The notes beneath the pieces are model-generated. The model was not told where the DNA came from and did not search any database. It saw only the letters and a list, made by a program, of their open reading frames with translations. 64,000 nt of DNA from JBGQBN01 sp041494805 (GTDB taxonomy: Bacteria; Acidobacteriota; Terriglobia; Terriglobales; Acidobacteriaceae). Location of the stretch: contig JBGQBN010000007.1 of assembly GCA_041494805.1 (NCBI GenBank), positions 50,025 through 114,024 of the forward strand. The letters are read 5' to 3'. The position numbers and the translations under genes are program-made. This document shows positions 40,460 to 50,911 of this stretch, one piece after another. Numbering within the stretch: the first letter of the stretch is position 1; each line of letters opens with the position of its first letter.

Positions 40460-42106
40460 ATGAAGTACTGGATATCCGTTCTGCTTGCCGCGTTGCTGTG
40501 CGGGGCAGTTGTTGCCCAAGACCATTCCGCCCAGGGCCAGTCCAAGCCGGTTACATTGATGTCGGGAGTTGGGGATCTCCACCACCCGGTTTCCACCAGC
40601 AATCCGGAAGCGCAGCAATTCTTTGATCAGGGATTGCGCCTGATCTACGCTTTCAACCACGACGAAGCGGCGCGCTCCTTCCAGCGCGCGGCTGAACTGG
40701 ATCCCAAGCTGGCAATGGCCTATTGGGGAGTTGCAGAAGCCGTGGGCCCGAACTACAACGATCCCGCCAGCGACGACCGCTTCATGCAGGCGCACGAGGC
40801 GATTCAAAAGGCGGTCGATCTCTCCGGGAACGCTTCGCCCAGCGAGCAAGCCTACATTCAGGCCATGGCTCTACGTTTCCCCGCAGACCCGAAGGCCGAT
40901 CGCCGCAAGGCGGCTGAGGCCTATCGCGATGCCATGCGCGAAGTCGTGAAGAAATATCCCGACGATCTGGATGCCACCACTCTGTTTGCCGAGGCGGGCA
41001 TGGGCCTGCATCCCTGGGGCCTGTGGCACCACGATGGCACGCCCGAGGCGGGCACGGAAGAGATTGTCGCGACCCTGGAGTCGGTGATCCGGCGCGATCC
41101 CAATCACCTGGGTGCCATTCACTACTACATTCACGCGGTCGAGGCCTCGCCCAACCCGGAGCGGGCGTTGGCGGGCGCCAACAAGCTGGCTTCGCTGGCG
41201 CCGGCGGCAGGACACATCGTGCACATGCCGGCCCATGTGTATATCCGGACGGGCGACTATGAAGCCGCGGTGAAGACGAACCAAGAAGCGGCGGCGGTGG
41301 ACCGGGCCTACCTCAAGGCGAGCGGGGCGCAGGGCATCTACTCCATGATGTACTACAGCCACAATTTGCACTTCATCGCCATGTGCGCGGCGATGAACGG
41401 TGACTACGCCGAGGCCAAGAAGAATGGCGACCTGCTGGCAGCCCACGTCGGTCCGCACGTAAAGGACATGCCGCCCCTCGAAGGCTTCATGACCATCCCC
41501 ATGGCGGTGGATGTCCGCTTCCACCAGTGGGATGACGTCCTGAAGATGCCGCAGCCCGATCCCGCCATGAAAACCGCGACCGTCTTCTGGCACTTCTCCC
41601 GCGGCATGGCCCTGGCGGGAACGGGGAAGGTGAGCGAAGCTGAGGCCGAGTACAAGATAGTTGCCGACGCGGAAAAGAACACACCCGAAGATGTCATCTT
41701 CGCCATGCCCATCAACAACAAGGCCAAAGACATCATGAAAATCGCCGAGGAAGTCCTGGGCGCGAAGATTGCCATCGCAAAGAAAGACAATGCCGGGGCG
41801 ATTGCGATGTTGTCGGATGCGGTCTCCATCCAGGATTCGCTGAAGTACGGTGAGCCACCGGACTGGTTCTTCCCGGTACGCGAATCGCTGGGCGCAGCGT
41901 TGCTGATGAGTGGCGACGCCGCCGGCGCGGAGAAGGTCTTCCGTGCCGACCTCGATCGCAACCCTCGTAATCCGCGGTCGCTTTTTGGGCTGCAGCAGGC
42001 GCTCAAGGCGCAAGGCCGAAACTACGACGCCACATTTGTGGAAAGACAATTCCAGGCCTCGTGGAAGGGCGGAAATGCGCAGTTGAAAGTGGAGGATTTA
42101 GTTTAG
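40460..42106 (+). CDS. exported His-rich TPR protein
   Basis: A 548-residue protein with signal peptide MKYWISVLLAALLCGAVVAQ and many TPR-like helices, starting at EAQQFFDQGLRLIYAFNHDE. Unusually for TPRs it has conserved His clusters: LHHPV, WGLWHHDGTPE, IHYYIHAVE, GHIVHMPAHVYIR and YYSHNLHFI. These could bind a metal or haem-like ligand; this is an inference. C-terminal repeats include AGAEKVFRADLDRNPRNPRS. ATG 40460 has a GGGGGAT site. A terminator follows. I know the family only as a secreted TPR protein of Acidobacteriota and relatives. Confidence 0.85.
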   Translation: MKYWISVLLAALLCGAVVAQDHSAQGQSKPVTLMSGVGDLHHPVSTSNPEAQQFFDQGLRLIYAFNHDEAARSFQRAAELDPKLAMAYWGVAEAVGPNYNDPASDDRFMQAHEAIQKAVDLSGNASPSEQAYIQAMALRFPADPKADRRKAAEAYRDAMREVVKKYPDDLDATTLFAEAGMGLHPWGLWHHDGTPEAGTEEIVATLESVIRRDPNHLGAIHYYIHAVEASPNPERALAGANKLASLAPAAGHIVHMPAHVYIRTGDYEAAVKTNQEAAAVDRAYLKASGAQGIYSMMYYSHNLHFIAMCAAMNGDYAEAKKNGDLLAAHVGPHVKDMPPLEGFMTIPMAVDVRFHQWDDVLKMPQPDPAMKTATVFWHFSRGMALAGTGKVSEAEAEYKIVADAEKNTPEDVIFAMPINNKAKDIMKIAEEVLGAKIAIAKKDNAGAIAMLSDAVSIQDSLKYGEPPDWFFPVRESLGAALLMSGDAAGAEKVFRADLDRNPRNPRSLFGLQQALKAQGRNYDATFVERQFQASWKGGNAQLKVEDLV

Positions 42107-42127
42107 TTTGCAGCACAACTAAGAATC

Positions 42128-42153
42128 GGGCTGGCCACCCGGTCAGCCCTTTA
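42128..42153 (+). terminator. intrinsic terminator
   Basis: GGGCTGGCC-ACCC-GGTCAGCCC (one G-U pair) followed by TTTAT, 22 bases after the TPR stop. Confidence 0.7.
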
Positions 42154-42198
42154 TGTGAGCCAATAGCACGTCGCCGCGTTCCCCACTTTTCCACCGAC

Positions 42199-42204
42199 TA
42201 TAAT
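42199..42204 (+). promoter_or_regulatory. -10 element TATAAT of ligA, apparently leaderless
   Basis: Consensus TATAAT eight bases before the ligA ATG, the same spacing as at selB. No convincing -35 hexamer and no Shine-Dalgarno. Confidence 0.6.
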
Positions 42205-42212
42205 CTTCGACG

Positions 42213-44237
42213 ATGCCCACCGCGACCAAGGACGTCGAAAAGAAAATTGAGGCGCTCCGCGACAAGATCCGGCACCACGAATACCGGTACTACGTGCTCG
42301 ACGATCCGGAGATCACGGACGCCGAGTTCGATCGGCTCTTGAACCAGCTAAAAAAGCTGGAATCCGAACATCCCGGACTGATCACTTCGGATTCTCCCAC
42401 TCAGCGTGTCGGTGGCAAACCGCGCGAAGGCTTCGTCAAGGTTAGGCACTCCTCGGCCATGCTCTCACTGGATAACACCTACAACCAGGAGGATCTACGC
42501 AACTGGGAGCGGCGGGGCCATGAACTCAGCGGCCGGAATGATGTCGACTACGTTTGCGAACTGAAGCTGGATGGCATGTCGCTGGCCCTGCGCTACGAAG
42601 ACGGCAAACTAGTGCGCGGCATCACGCGTGGTGATGGCTCAGAAGGCGAGGACGTGACCCTGAACGTGCGCACGGTGCGGTCGATCCCGCTCTCAATTGC
42701 GAAAGAGAAACTCAGGAAGGCTGCTATCCCCGCGGATTTCGAGGTGCGTGGTGAATTGCTGATGCCCCTTGCGGCGTTCCGAAGGATGAACGAGGAGCGG
42801 GAGCAGAAGGGCCTTTCGCCGTTCGCCAATCCGCGCAATGCCACCGCCGGGACCGTTCGCCAGCTCGAGCCCAGTGTCACCGCCGAGCGCCGGCTGGACT
42901 ACTTCGCCTATGCGCTGCTGCAAAACGGGAGCACGTATTTTAATCGGCATTCGGAAGCGATGGATGCCCTGGAGGCAGCCGGATTCAAGGTCAACACGCG
43001 CAGAAAATTGGCGAAGAACTTCGAAGAGGTCTGGGCCTTTATCCAGCAATGGGAAGATAAGCGCGACAGCCTGCCGTACGAAATCGACGGCATCGTAGTC
43101 AAGGTGGATCGCACTGCGCTGCAAGAGGAATTGGGCTATACCGGCAAAGCGCCACGCTGGGCGATTGCCTATAAGTATGCCGCGCGCGCCGCCATCACAA
43201 AGATTGAAGACATCATCGTGCAAGTGGGCCGGACGGGAAAACTCACGCCGGTGGCGGTCTTGAAACCAGTGCCGATTGGCGGCACGACCGTCAGCCGCGC
43301 TACCTTGCACAACCAGGATGAGATCGAACGCCTGGGGGTGAAGATCGGTGACTGGGTGGAGGTCGAACGCGGTGGCGATGTCATCCCCAAAGTCACGCGC
43401 GTGGTCGAGGACAAGGCTCATCCTCGAGGACACAAGTCATTCCACATGCCGGAGAAGTGTCCCGAGTGCGGCACTAAAGTCGTCCGCACCGAAGGCGAGG
43501 TGGACCATCGCTGTGTGAATGCCAACTGCCCCGCCAAGCTGCGGGAGACCATCCTGCACTTTGCCTCGCGCCACGTGATGAACATCGAAGGCATGGGCGA
43601 TGCGCTGGTGAACCAACTCACCGATCGCGGCTTGGTGAAAAACGTTGCCGACATCTACAAGCTAACCAAAGCGGATCTGCTCGCACTCGAGCGCATGGGA
43701 GACAAATCCGCCCAGAATGTGCTCGATGAAATCGAAGCCTCCAAGAAGCTTCCGCTGGAGCGCGTGATCTTCGGTCTGGGCATTCGCTTTGTGGGCGAGC
43801 GTACGGCGCAGTTCTTGGCGGAACACTTCGGATCGATGGACGCATTGTTGAACGCCGGGGAAGAGGAACTCCAGCAGGTGAACGAAGTGGGACCGCGCAT
43901 CGCGCGGAGTATCGTCGAATTCTTTCAGGAACCGAAGAACCGTGCCCTCATAGGTCAACTCGAAAGATTGGGACTGACGTTGGTTGGTGAAAGGAAGCAG
44001 CGCGGTACCCGGCTCGCCGGCAAGACCTTCGTGTTGACCGGCACGCTGGCCCACTTCACCCGCGACCAGGCCAAGAAGATGATCGAAGACGCGGGTGGGC
44101 GCGTGGCCTCGTCAGTCAGCAGGAAAACCGACTATGTGGTCGCCGGCGCCGATGCCGGCTCCAAGCTCGACAAGGCAAAAGATCTGGGAGTGAACGTCAT
44201 CAGCGAGAAGGAGATGGAGGATTTGGTAAGGGAGTAG
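42213..44237 (+). CDS. ligA: NAD-dependent DNA ligase
   Basis: A 674-residue replicative and repair ligase. Domain Ia (HHEYRYYVLDDPEITDAEFD) binds NAD; the adenylation motif CELKLDG places the nucleophile at K118. An OB fold follows, with the zinc finger CPECGTKV...HRCVNANC, helix-hairpin-helix repeats (ALERMGDKSAQNVLDEIE) and a C-terminal BRCT domain (GTRLAGKTFVLTGTLAHFTR). All canonical parts and normal length are present. Transcription appears to begin at or near ATG 42213. Confidence 0.97.
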   Translation: MPTATKDVEKKIEALRDKIRHHEYRYYVLDDPEITDAEFDRLLNQLKKLESEHPGLITSDSPTQRVGGKPREGFVKVRHSSAMLSLDNTYNQEDLRNWERRGHELSGRNDVDYVCELKLDGMSLALRYEDGKLVRGITRGDGSEGEDVTLNVRTVRSIPLSIAKEKLRKAAIPADFEVRGELLMPLAAFRRMNEEREQKGLSPFANPRNATAGTVRQLEPSVTAERRLDYFAYALLQNGSTYFNRHSEAMDALEAAGFKVNTRRKLAKNFEEVWAFIQQWEDKRDSLPYEIDGIVVKVDRTALQEELGYTGKAPRWAIAYKYAARAAITKIEDIIVQVGRTGKLTPVAVLKPVPIGGTTVSRATLHNQDEIERLGVKIGDWVEVERGGDVIPKVTRVVEDKAHPRGHKSFHMPEKCPECGTKVVRTEGEVDHRCVNANCPAKLRETILHFASRHVMNIEGMGDALVNQLTDRGLVKNVADIYKLTKADLLALERMGDKSAQNVLDEIEASKKLPLERVIFGLGIRFVGERTAQFLAEHFGSMDALLNAGEEELQQVNEVGPRIARSIVEFFQEPKNRALIGQLERLGLTLVGERKQRGTRLAGKTFVLTGTLAHFTRDQAKKMIEDAGGRVASSVSRKTDYVVAGADAGSKLDKAKDLGVNVISEKEMEDLVRE

Positions 44238-44419
44238 TTAGTCCCCTTCCCATCAGAGGCCTCAAATAAAGACAATCAATTGACATTCTGGTGACAATTG
44301 CCCGGACGCCCTCTCCTAAGCTTCCTTTGCCTGATTATCGGCAAACTTTCTGGCCGGTGACAGGGCGGAAGACCCGCCCGGTTGATTGCCTGAGTTCATC
44401 AAAACCACAAGGAGGAAGT

Positions 44420-45499
44420 ATGCGAGTCCTTCGACTCGATAAAGCGTTCGCGGCTGTGGCCATCGTGCTGGCTCTGATGGTCGGTGTATCCAGCCTGGCC
44501 TATGCGGCATCCTACAAAGCAGCTTTCCTAACCGCGGATCAAGCCGGGATCGCTCCCAATACCGATCCCAATCTAGTCAACGCTTGGGGAATCAGCTTCA
44601 GCCCCTCCGGGCCATTCTGGGTGTCTGACAACGTAACTGGCCTTTCCACGATCTACAACGGAACGGGAGTGCCACAGCCTTTGGTGGTTACCATTCCGCC
44701 GGTGGGGGGCGCCACAAAAGGGAGTCCGTCGGGCACGGTGTTCAACGCTTCTGCCGACTTCGTCATCACCCAGGGCACAAAATCCGGCCCAGCGCTTTTC
44801 CTCTTCGACAGCGAGGACGGATCCCTCAGCGGCTGGAACCCGAGTGTCAACGCGACCAACGCCGTCGTGACAGTGGATAACTCCGCCTCCAACTCCGACT
44901 ACAAGGCCATGGAGATGGCCAATAACGGCACGGGAAACTTCCTGTACGTGGCCAATTTCTTCGCCGCCAAGGTCGAAGTCTATGACAAGAACTTCAACCA
45001 GGTCAGCCTGGCCGGTTCTTTCACCGATCCGCGTCTTCCTGCAGGATTCGCTCCCTACAACCTCCGCCAGATCAACGGTCAGCTTTTCGTGCTCTATGCG
45101 AAGCAGAACGCTTCGAAACACGACGCGCTACCGGGCAAGGGACTTGGAGTGATTGACATCTTCGACCTCAACGGAAACCTGGTAAAGCGATTCGCCTCCA
45201 AGGGACGGCTGAATGCTCCGTGGGGGATCGCCCTCGCGCCGGCCAACTACGGCACGTTCAGTAACAACCTGCTGGTGGGTAATCTGGGCGATGGTCATAT
45301 CACCGCCTTTGATGCTACGACCGGCGCCGCCAAGGGACAGCTCACGAATGCCGGCGGCCGACCGATCGCGCTCAAGGGTCTCTGGGGCTTAATGTTCGGC
45401 AACGGTGGCCAGGGCGGGATGACGAACGTCCTTTACTTCACCTCGGGGCCCAACAACTATCAGCACGGACGATTCGGCAGTATCACGGCTGTTCCGTAA
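44420..45499 (+). CDS. TIGR03118 family secreted protein
   Basis: A 359-residue exported protein. Signal peptide MRVLRLDKAFAAVAIVLALM... ends near AYA. The body has the TIGR03118 features NLVNAWGISFSPSGPFWVSD, SGWNPSVNATNAVVTVDN, LYVANFFAAKVEVYDKNF, LNAPWGIALAP and a C-terminal GLWGLMFGNGGQGG followed by LYFTSGPNN. It is probably a six-bladed NHL-like propeller. ATG 44420 has GGAGGAAG upstream; the open frame from 44291 is leader. A TTGACA at 44280-44285 sits in an inverted CAATTG pair but lacks a -10. Function unknown. Confidence 0.87.
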   Translation: MRVLRLDKAFAAVAIVLALMVGVSSLAYAASYKAAFLTADQAGIAPNTDPNLVNAWGISFSPSGPFWVSDNVTGLSTIYNGTGVPQPLVVTIPPVGGATKGSPSGTVFNASADFVITQGTKSGPALFLFDSEDGSLSGWNPSVNATNAVVTVDNSASNSDYKAMEMANNGTGNFLYVANFFAAKVEVYDKNFNQVSLAGSFTDPRLPAGFAPYNLRQINGQLFVLYAKQNASKHDALPGKGLGVIDIFDLNGNLVKRFASKGRLNAPWGIALAPANYGTFSNNLLVGNLGDGHITAFDATTGAAKGQLTNAGGRPIALKGLWGLMFGNGGQGGMTNVLYFTSGPNNYQHGRFGSITAVP

Positions 45500-45525
45500 C
45501 GGTTTTTCTCCTGCGCCGCAGCCTC

Positions 45526-45567
45526 ATCCCGGGCGAGATTCGTACTCCCTCGAATCTCGCTCGGGAT
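45526..45567. repeat. 17-base near-perfect hairpin between convergent genes
   Basis: Left arm 45526-45542 and right arm 45551-45567 pair at 16 of 17 positions around TACTCCCT. It separates the TIGR03118 gene from the convergent HIT gene. It lacks T-runs but could stop transcription from both sides or be another intergenic palindrome. Confidence 0.65.
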
Positions 45568-45577
45568 GGCGAGCTGT

Positions 45578-46057
45578 CTAACCTTCCAGCGCTCCCCGAA
45601 TCCGCCCGTAGGTCATTTCCAGGCTTTCCGGCAGGATCCTGGTCTCACCTACCACCGACACGAAATTGGAGTCTGCCACCCAGCGCGGCAGCGCGTGCAT
45701 GTGGATGTGTCCTGCGACACCCGCGCCGGCGGCCTTACCAACGTTCATCCCCAGGTTGATTCCGTCGGGAGTGTAGAGTTTCCGCAGCACGGATTCCATT
45801 TTCTGCGACAAGTCCATCATCTCGTGGGCAGCCGCCACTGGCAGTTTTTGCAGCTCGTCGAGGTGGGCGAAGGGCACAATCATCACGTGTCCGGGTGTGT
45901 AGGGGAAGGTGTTGAGAACGACGTAGCACTCGCGGCCGCGATGCACGATGCGAACTTTCGCGTCGTCTCCGGCCTTGGGCAGGTCGCAGAAGATGCAGCC
46001 GGAGCTCTTTTCGGCGGTAACGTAGGCGTAGCGCCAGGGGGTCCAAAGGTAGTCCAT
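45578..46057 (-). CDS. HIT family hydrolase/phosphorylase (AP4A-type)
   Basis: A 159-residue histidine-triad protein. N-terminal CIFCDLP and the first His element (RIVHRGRECYVVLN) fit a zinc-binding HIT branch, PYTPGHVMIVPFAHL precedes the triad AGHIHMHALPRW, whose middle His is catalytic. The N-terminus MDYLWTPWRYAYV is typical of bacterial AP4A-phosphorylase-like HIT proteins. It probably hydrolyses or phosphorolyses nucleotide phosphates. Divergent from rpsA. Confidence 0.92.
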   Translation of the reverse strand: MDYLWTPWRYAYVTAEKSSGCIFCDLPKAGDDAKVRIVHRGRECYVVLNTFPYTPGHVMIVPFAHLDELQKLPVAAAHEMMDLSQKMESVLRKLYTPDGINLGMNVGKAAGAGVAGHIHMHALPRWVADSNFVSVVGETRILPESLEMTYGRIRGALEG

Positions 46058-46192
46058 GGGAGGGCAGGGTAGCAGATGCAGGCAGGTTTTCGGAACTCGA
46101 GGGGTGGCCCACCCATGACGCCGAAGCCGACAGGCCGAGACCTAGCCTGGGCTGGCGTTCTCAAAAGGCCGAATGAGGCCACAGTTTGGTGT

Positions 46193-46222
46193 TTGACACT
46201 GTTCGGAAGCGGTTGCTATAGT
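46193..46222 (+). promoter_or_regulatory. strong sigma-70 promoter for rpsA
   Basis: TTGACA (46193-46198), 18-base spacer, TATAGT (46217-46222). The predicted leader of about 160 bases before ATG 46391 is long enough for S1 autoregulation, as in other bacteria (inference). The region 46058-46390 contains no gene. Confidence 0.8.
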
Positions 46223-46390
46223 CGAAGGGTTCCCTTTGGACGCGGGTTCGCTTTATCACGTCCGACCGCTGGGATTGTCCAAGCCCGTTCGCCAGGACGG
46301 GCCCATCACAACCTAAGACTCACGCCAGCAGTCCGCTGTAAACAGCCCGCATCCGTCCCGCACTAAGTGCGAGGTAGACCTAGAGAGGCG

Positions 46391-48247
<1,857 letters not shown>

Positions 48248-48270
48248 GCACGTGTGCCGCTCGGCACGAA

Positions 48271-48636
48271 CTACTTCGTATCAATCCGCAGATTGATGTT
48301 CACCTGCTGCCGATTATCAAACTGGCTGACCGTCTTAGTGTCGCTCTTGTGGCCGTTGTACTGCGCGTAGACTTCGTAGTCAATGCTCGGCGAGAGCGCT
48401 GGGAAGCGGTACATGCCGTCTGCTCCAGCGATATAAGTCTTTACCGCGCGGGTGCGCGTGTTGGAGAGGTACACCACAGCGCTGGGCACGGGATTGTCCT
48501 GCCGGTCGATCACCTTGCCGGTCAACAGACGTCCGGAATCGCCCTTGTCTTTTGCGTAGGCGACACAGGCAGGGTTGGCGACGGCGGCCAAGCCGACCAG
48601 AAGCAGCACGAGAGCCACGACATGGTGCTTTTTCAT
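48271..48636 (-). CDS. small secreted carboxypeptidase-regulatory-like protein
   Basis: A 121-residue exported single-domain protein. Signal peptide MKKHHVVALVLLLVGLAAVA is followed by TGKVIDRQDNPVPSAVVYLS and GMYRFPALSPSIDYEVYAQY, a CarboxypepD_reg/transthyretin-like beta-sandwich. ATG 48636 has GGGAGG upstream. It is the last of three minus-strand genes starting at 49327 and may be co-transcribed. No catalytic residues; probably a surface or periplasmic binding module. Confidence 0.82.
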   Translation of the reverse strand: MKKHHVVALVLLLVGLAAVANPACVAYAKDKGDSGRLLTGKVIDRQDNPVPSAVVYLSNTRTRAVKTYIAGADGMYRFPALSPSIDYEVYAQYNGHKSDTKTVSQFDNRQQVNINLRIDTK

Positions 48637-48684
48637 GGAGCCTCCCCAAGCCTTCCCCACAGCGCCTAGATTGCCGAGTTGCTA

Positions 48685-49137
48685 CTATTTTAGATGCAAA
48701 CCGATGTCAGCGCGTTCGACATTGTCGATGCGGACTTTGACCTCTGAGCCTGCCTGTAACTGCTTGCCATTAGGGGGTTTATAGCTCTTTAAGTCGGCCC
48801 ACACCAGGTAATCACCTGGGCCCTCGGGCACCCTCAGGGCAAACTCGCCATGGTGGTCGGAATAGAGTTCCCAGCGGGCCCTCTTATCGGTCGCCCGGCG
48901 AATCTTCACCTTGATAGCGTACACAGGGTGGTTGTCGGGCCCCCAGACCGTGCCAAAGATCAGGGCGTAGGGCTTTTCATGTTTTTTCTCTTCGGGAGAG
49001 GCACTGCCGTCTGCGGCAGCGGTTCTTCCAAGGCACAGCGTGGAGAGCAACAGCCCCAGGGCGACGATGCGCGAGCTGCGGCGGGAGGCCGACGTCCGCG
49101 AATACGCCAGAGTTCCAAGGAGCCTACGATAAGTCAC
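48685..49137 (-). CDS. small exported beta-sandwich protein
   Basis: A 150-residue protein with a basic N-terminus and hydrophobic segment IVALGLLLSTLCLGRTAAA, then IFGTVWGPDNHPVYAIKVKIRR and GEFALRVPEGPGDYLVWADL, another carboxypeptidase-regulatory-like fold. ATG 49137 overlaps the LysW-like gene by 14 bases, so translational coupling is likely. Function unknown. The pair of similar small exported proteins beside a zinc-ribbon protein is unusual. Confidence 0.78.
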   Translation of the reverse strand: MTYRRLLGTLAYSRTSASRRSSRIVALGLLLSTLCLGRTAAADGSASPEEKKHEKPYALIFGTVWGPDNHPVYAIKVKIRRATDKRARWELYSDHHGEFALRVPEGPGDYLVWADLKSYKPPNGKQLQAGSEVKVRIDNVERADIGLHLK

Positions 49138-49327
49138 CGTCTTCCGCTTCCTCGTCGTCGGTGTCGTCCTCGTCGATGATTTCCTCCGCCACCGGCTTCA
49201 GTTCAATGGGATTTACCGTGACCACCTCGAAGTCGGTACCGCATTCAGGACAGGAGACGACTTCACCCTCATCGACCTCATCTTCATCGATATCGAGATT
49301 CGTCTCACATTCTGGACAATAGACCAT
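49124..49327 (-). CDS. LysW-like zinc-ribbon acidic protein (orphan)
   Basis: A 67-residue protein. CPEC at 4-7 and CPEC at 26-29 form a zinc ribbon, with acidic segments between and after (LDIDEDEVDEGEVVS, IIDEDDTDDEEAEDGD). The N-terminal half matches LysW, the amino-group carrier of lysine/arginine biosynthesis, including VNPIELKPVAEE. The C-terminal EDWGE, whose Glu carries the substrate in LysW, is missing; the tail is DGDLS. No lysX/argX or lysZ gene adjoins. It may be a regulatory zinc ribbon instead. ATG 49327 has GGGGAGG at good spacing. Confidence 0.8.
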   Translation of the reverse strand: MVYCPECETNLDIDEDEVDEGEVVSCPECGTDFEVVTVNPIELKPVAEEIIDEDDTDDEEAEDGDLS

Positions 49328-49489
49328 TATTGCCTCCCCTCTATGAAATGCCCCTGATAATATTTAGTTTCTCCCGAGGCCGAGGTCAAGTGGTTGCGGA
49401 CCTGGCCCGGTGGAAAAAGAGGCTTGAACTTGCCATCCCACTCCCGTGTAAACCCTTCCCGGCTGATTAGGTGTCTCTTATCACTCAAA

Positions 49490-50857
49490 TTGACTGGCAA
49501 AGTGACTGGTTGGGTCGTATTGCTGTTGCTGGCGCTGCCCGTGCTTGCCCAGGATACCCCCACCGCGGGCACGCCCGACCCGCAGATTGCCGCCGCCCTG
49601 AAGCAGATTTCGGCGGAGCGCATCCAGGCGAGCATCGAGAAGCTGGTGAGTTTCCAGACCCGGCTGACACTATCGGCTCAGGACCCGGCTTCGATCGCGG
49701 CTGGGCACGGTATCGGCGCGGCCCGGGAGTGGATCAAGAGTGAATTCGAACGTTACTCGCGCGACTGCGGCGGATGCCTGGAAGTCAAGACTGACAGTTT
49801 TACCGAAGCGCCCGCCGACCGCATCCCCAAGCCCACTGAAATCACCAATGTTTATGCGGTCCTGAAGGGCACCGACCCGGGAAATGCCAAGCGCATTGTG
49901 CTGGTCACCGGCCATTACGATTCCCGCAACAGCGACACATTTGATGTAAGCGGCGCCGCGCCGGGTGCGAATGATGACGCGAGTGGCACCGCTGTGAGCC
50001 TGGAGTGTGCCCGGGTCTTGAGCCAGCTCAAATTCCCCGTGACCGTTATTTTTCTGACCGTGGCCGGGGAGGAGCAAGGACTCAACGGCAGCCACCATTT
50101 CGCCCAGATGGCTAAATCCGAAGGCTGGAACCTTGAAGCGGTCTTGAACAACGACATCGTCGGCGGCGACCGCGGTCCGCAACAGGATCCCAGCGTAGTG
50201 CGAGTCTTCTCGGAAGGAGTGCCGGTAGCCGCTACCGACGCCGAGTTGCGCCTGATTCGCGGCCTGGGCGGCGAAAGCGACTCCATCTCACGCCAAGTTG
50301 CGCGCTATGTCGCGGAAGTCGCTCGCGCCTACGACCCCCGCGTGAAGCCCATGCTGGTGTTCCGCCTGGACCGCTACCTGCGCGGCGGAGATCACTATTC
50401 CTTCAACCAGCAGGGCTACGCCGCCGTGCGCTTCACCGAGTATCGCGAGGATTACAACCACCAGCACCAGAACGTGCGCACCGAAAATGGCATCGAATAC
50501 GGAGATTTGCCGAAGTTCGTTAATTTCGATTACGTCGCCCACGTCGCCCGGCTGAATGCCGCTACCCTGGCATCGCTAGCCTCGGCGCCGGCGCCTCCAG
50601 GCAAAGTCCGCCTGCTGACCAAAGAGCTGGAAAACAATTCCACGCTGACCTGGGAACCCTCGTCTGGAGGACGTGCTACCGGCTACGAAGTGCTGTGGCG
50701 CGCGACCACCAGCCCAGAATGGGAACACGCGCAAAGTTTTGGAAATGAAACCAAAGCCACGCTGCCAAGATCAAAGGATAATGTGATATTCGCCGTACGA
50801 GCGGTAGACAAAGAAGGACACAAAAGCTTGCCAGTGACGCCGCTGCCAGAGAGGTAA
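49490..50857 (+). CDS. secreted M28 family metallopeptidase with C-terminal FN3-like domain
   Basis: A 455-residue zinc aminopeptidase. Metal ligands are seen in VTGHYDSR (His), GANDDASGT (Asp), AGEEQGLNGS (catalytic and metal Glu), NNDIVGG (Asp) and GGDHYSFNQQGYAAVRFTE (His). The C-terminal part (about 380-450, KVRLLTKELENNSTLTWEPS) is a fibronectin-III-like domain. TTG 49490 begins a signal peptide MTGKVTGWVVLLLLALPVLAQ (first residues inferred); the open frame extends to 49394. No Shine-Dalgarno is visible. Divergent from the LysW-like gene. Confidence 0.85.
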   Translation: MTGKVTGWVVLLLLALPVLAQDTPTAGTPDPQIAAALKQISAERIQASIEKLVSFQTRLTLSAQDPASIAAGHGIGAAREWIKSEFERYSRDCGGCLEVKTDSFTEAPADRIPKPTEITNVYAVLKGTDPGNAKRIVLVTGHYDSRNSDTFDVSGAAPGANDDASGTAVSLECARVLSQLKFPVTVIFLTVAGEEQGLNGSHHFAQMAKSEGWNLEAVLNNDIVGGDRGPQQDPSVVRVFSEGVPVAATDAELRLIRGLGGESDSISRQVARYVAEVARAYDPRVKPMLVFRLDRYLRGGDHYSFNQQGYAAVRFTEYREDYNHQHQNVRTENGIEYGDLPKFVNFDYVAHVARLNAATLASLASAPAPPGKVRLLTKELENNSTLTWEPSSGGRATGYEVLWRATTSPEWEHAQSFGNETKATLPRSKDNVIFAVRAVDKEGHKSLPVTPLPER

Positions 50858-50911
50858 AACGCAACCTGATAAGATGGCTTTCATAGTCTTTTCCTGACGA
50901 CTGATACCTGC

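Noticed and set aside
44280..44303. TTGACA as the promoter of the TIGR03118 gene
   Set aside because: No -10 hexamer at 16-19 bases; only the inverted CAATTG pair is noteworthy.
48253..48268. GTGCCG-CT-CGGCAC as the rpsA terminator
   Set aside because: The stem is short, with no T-run after it.
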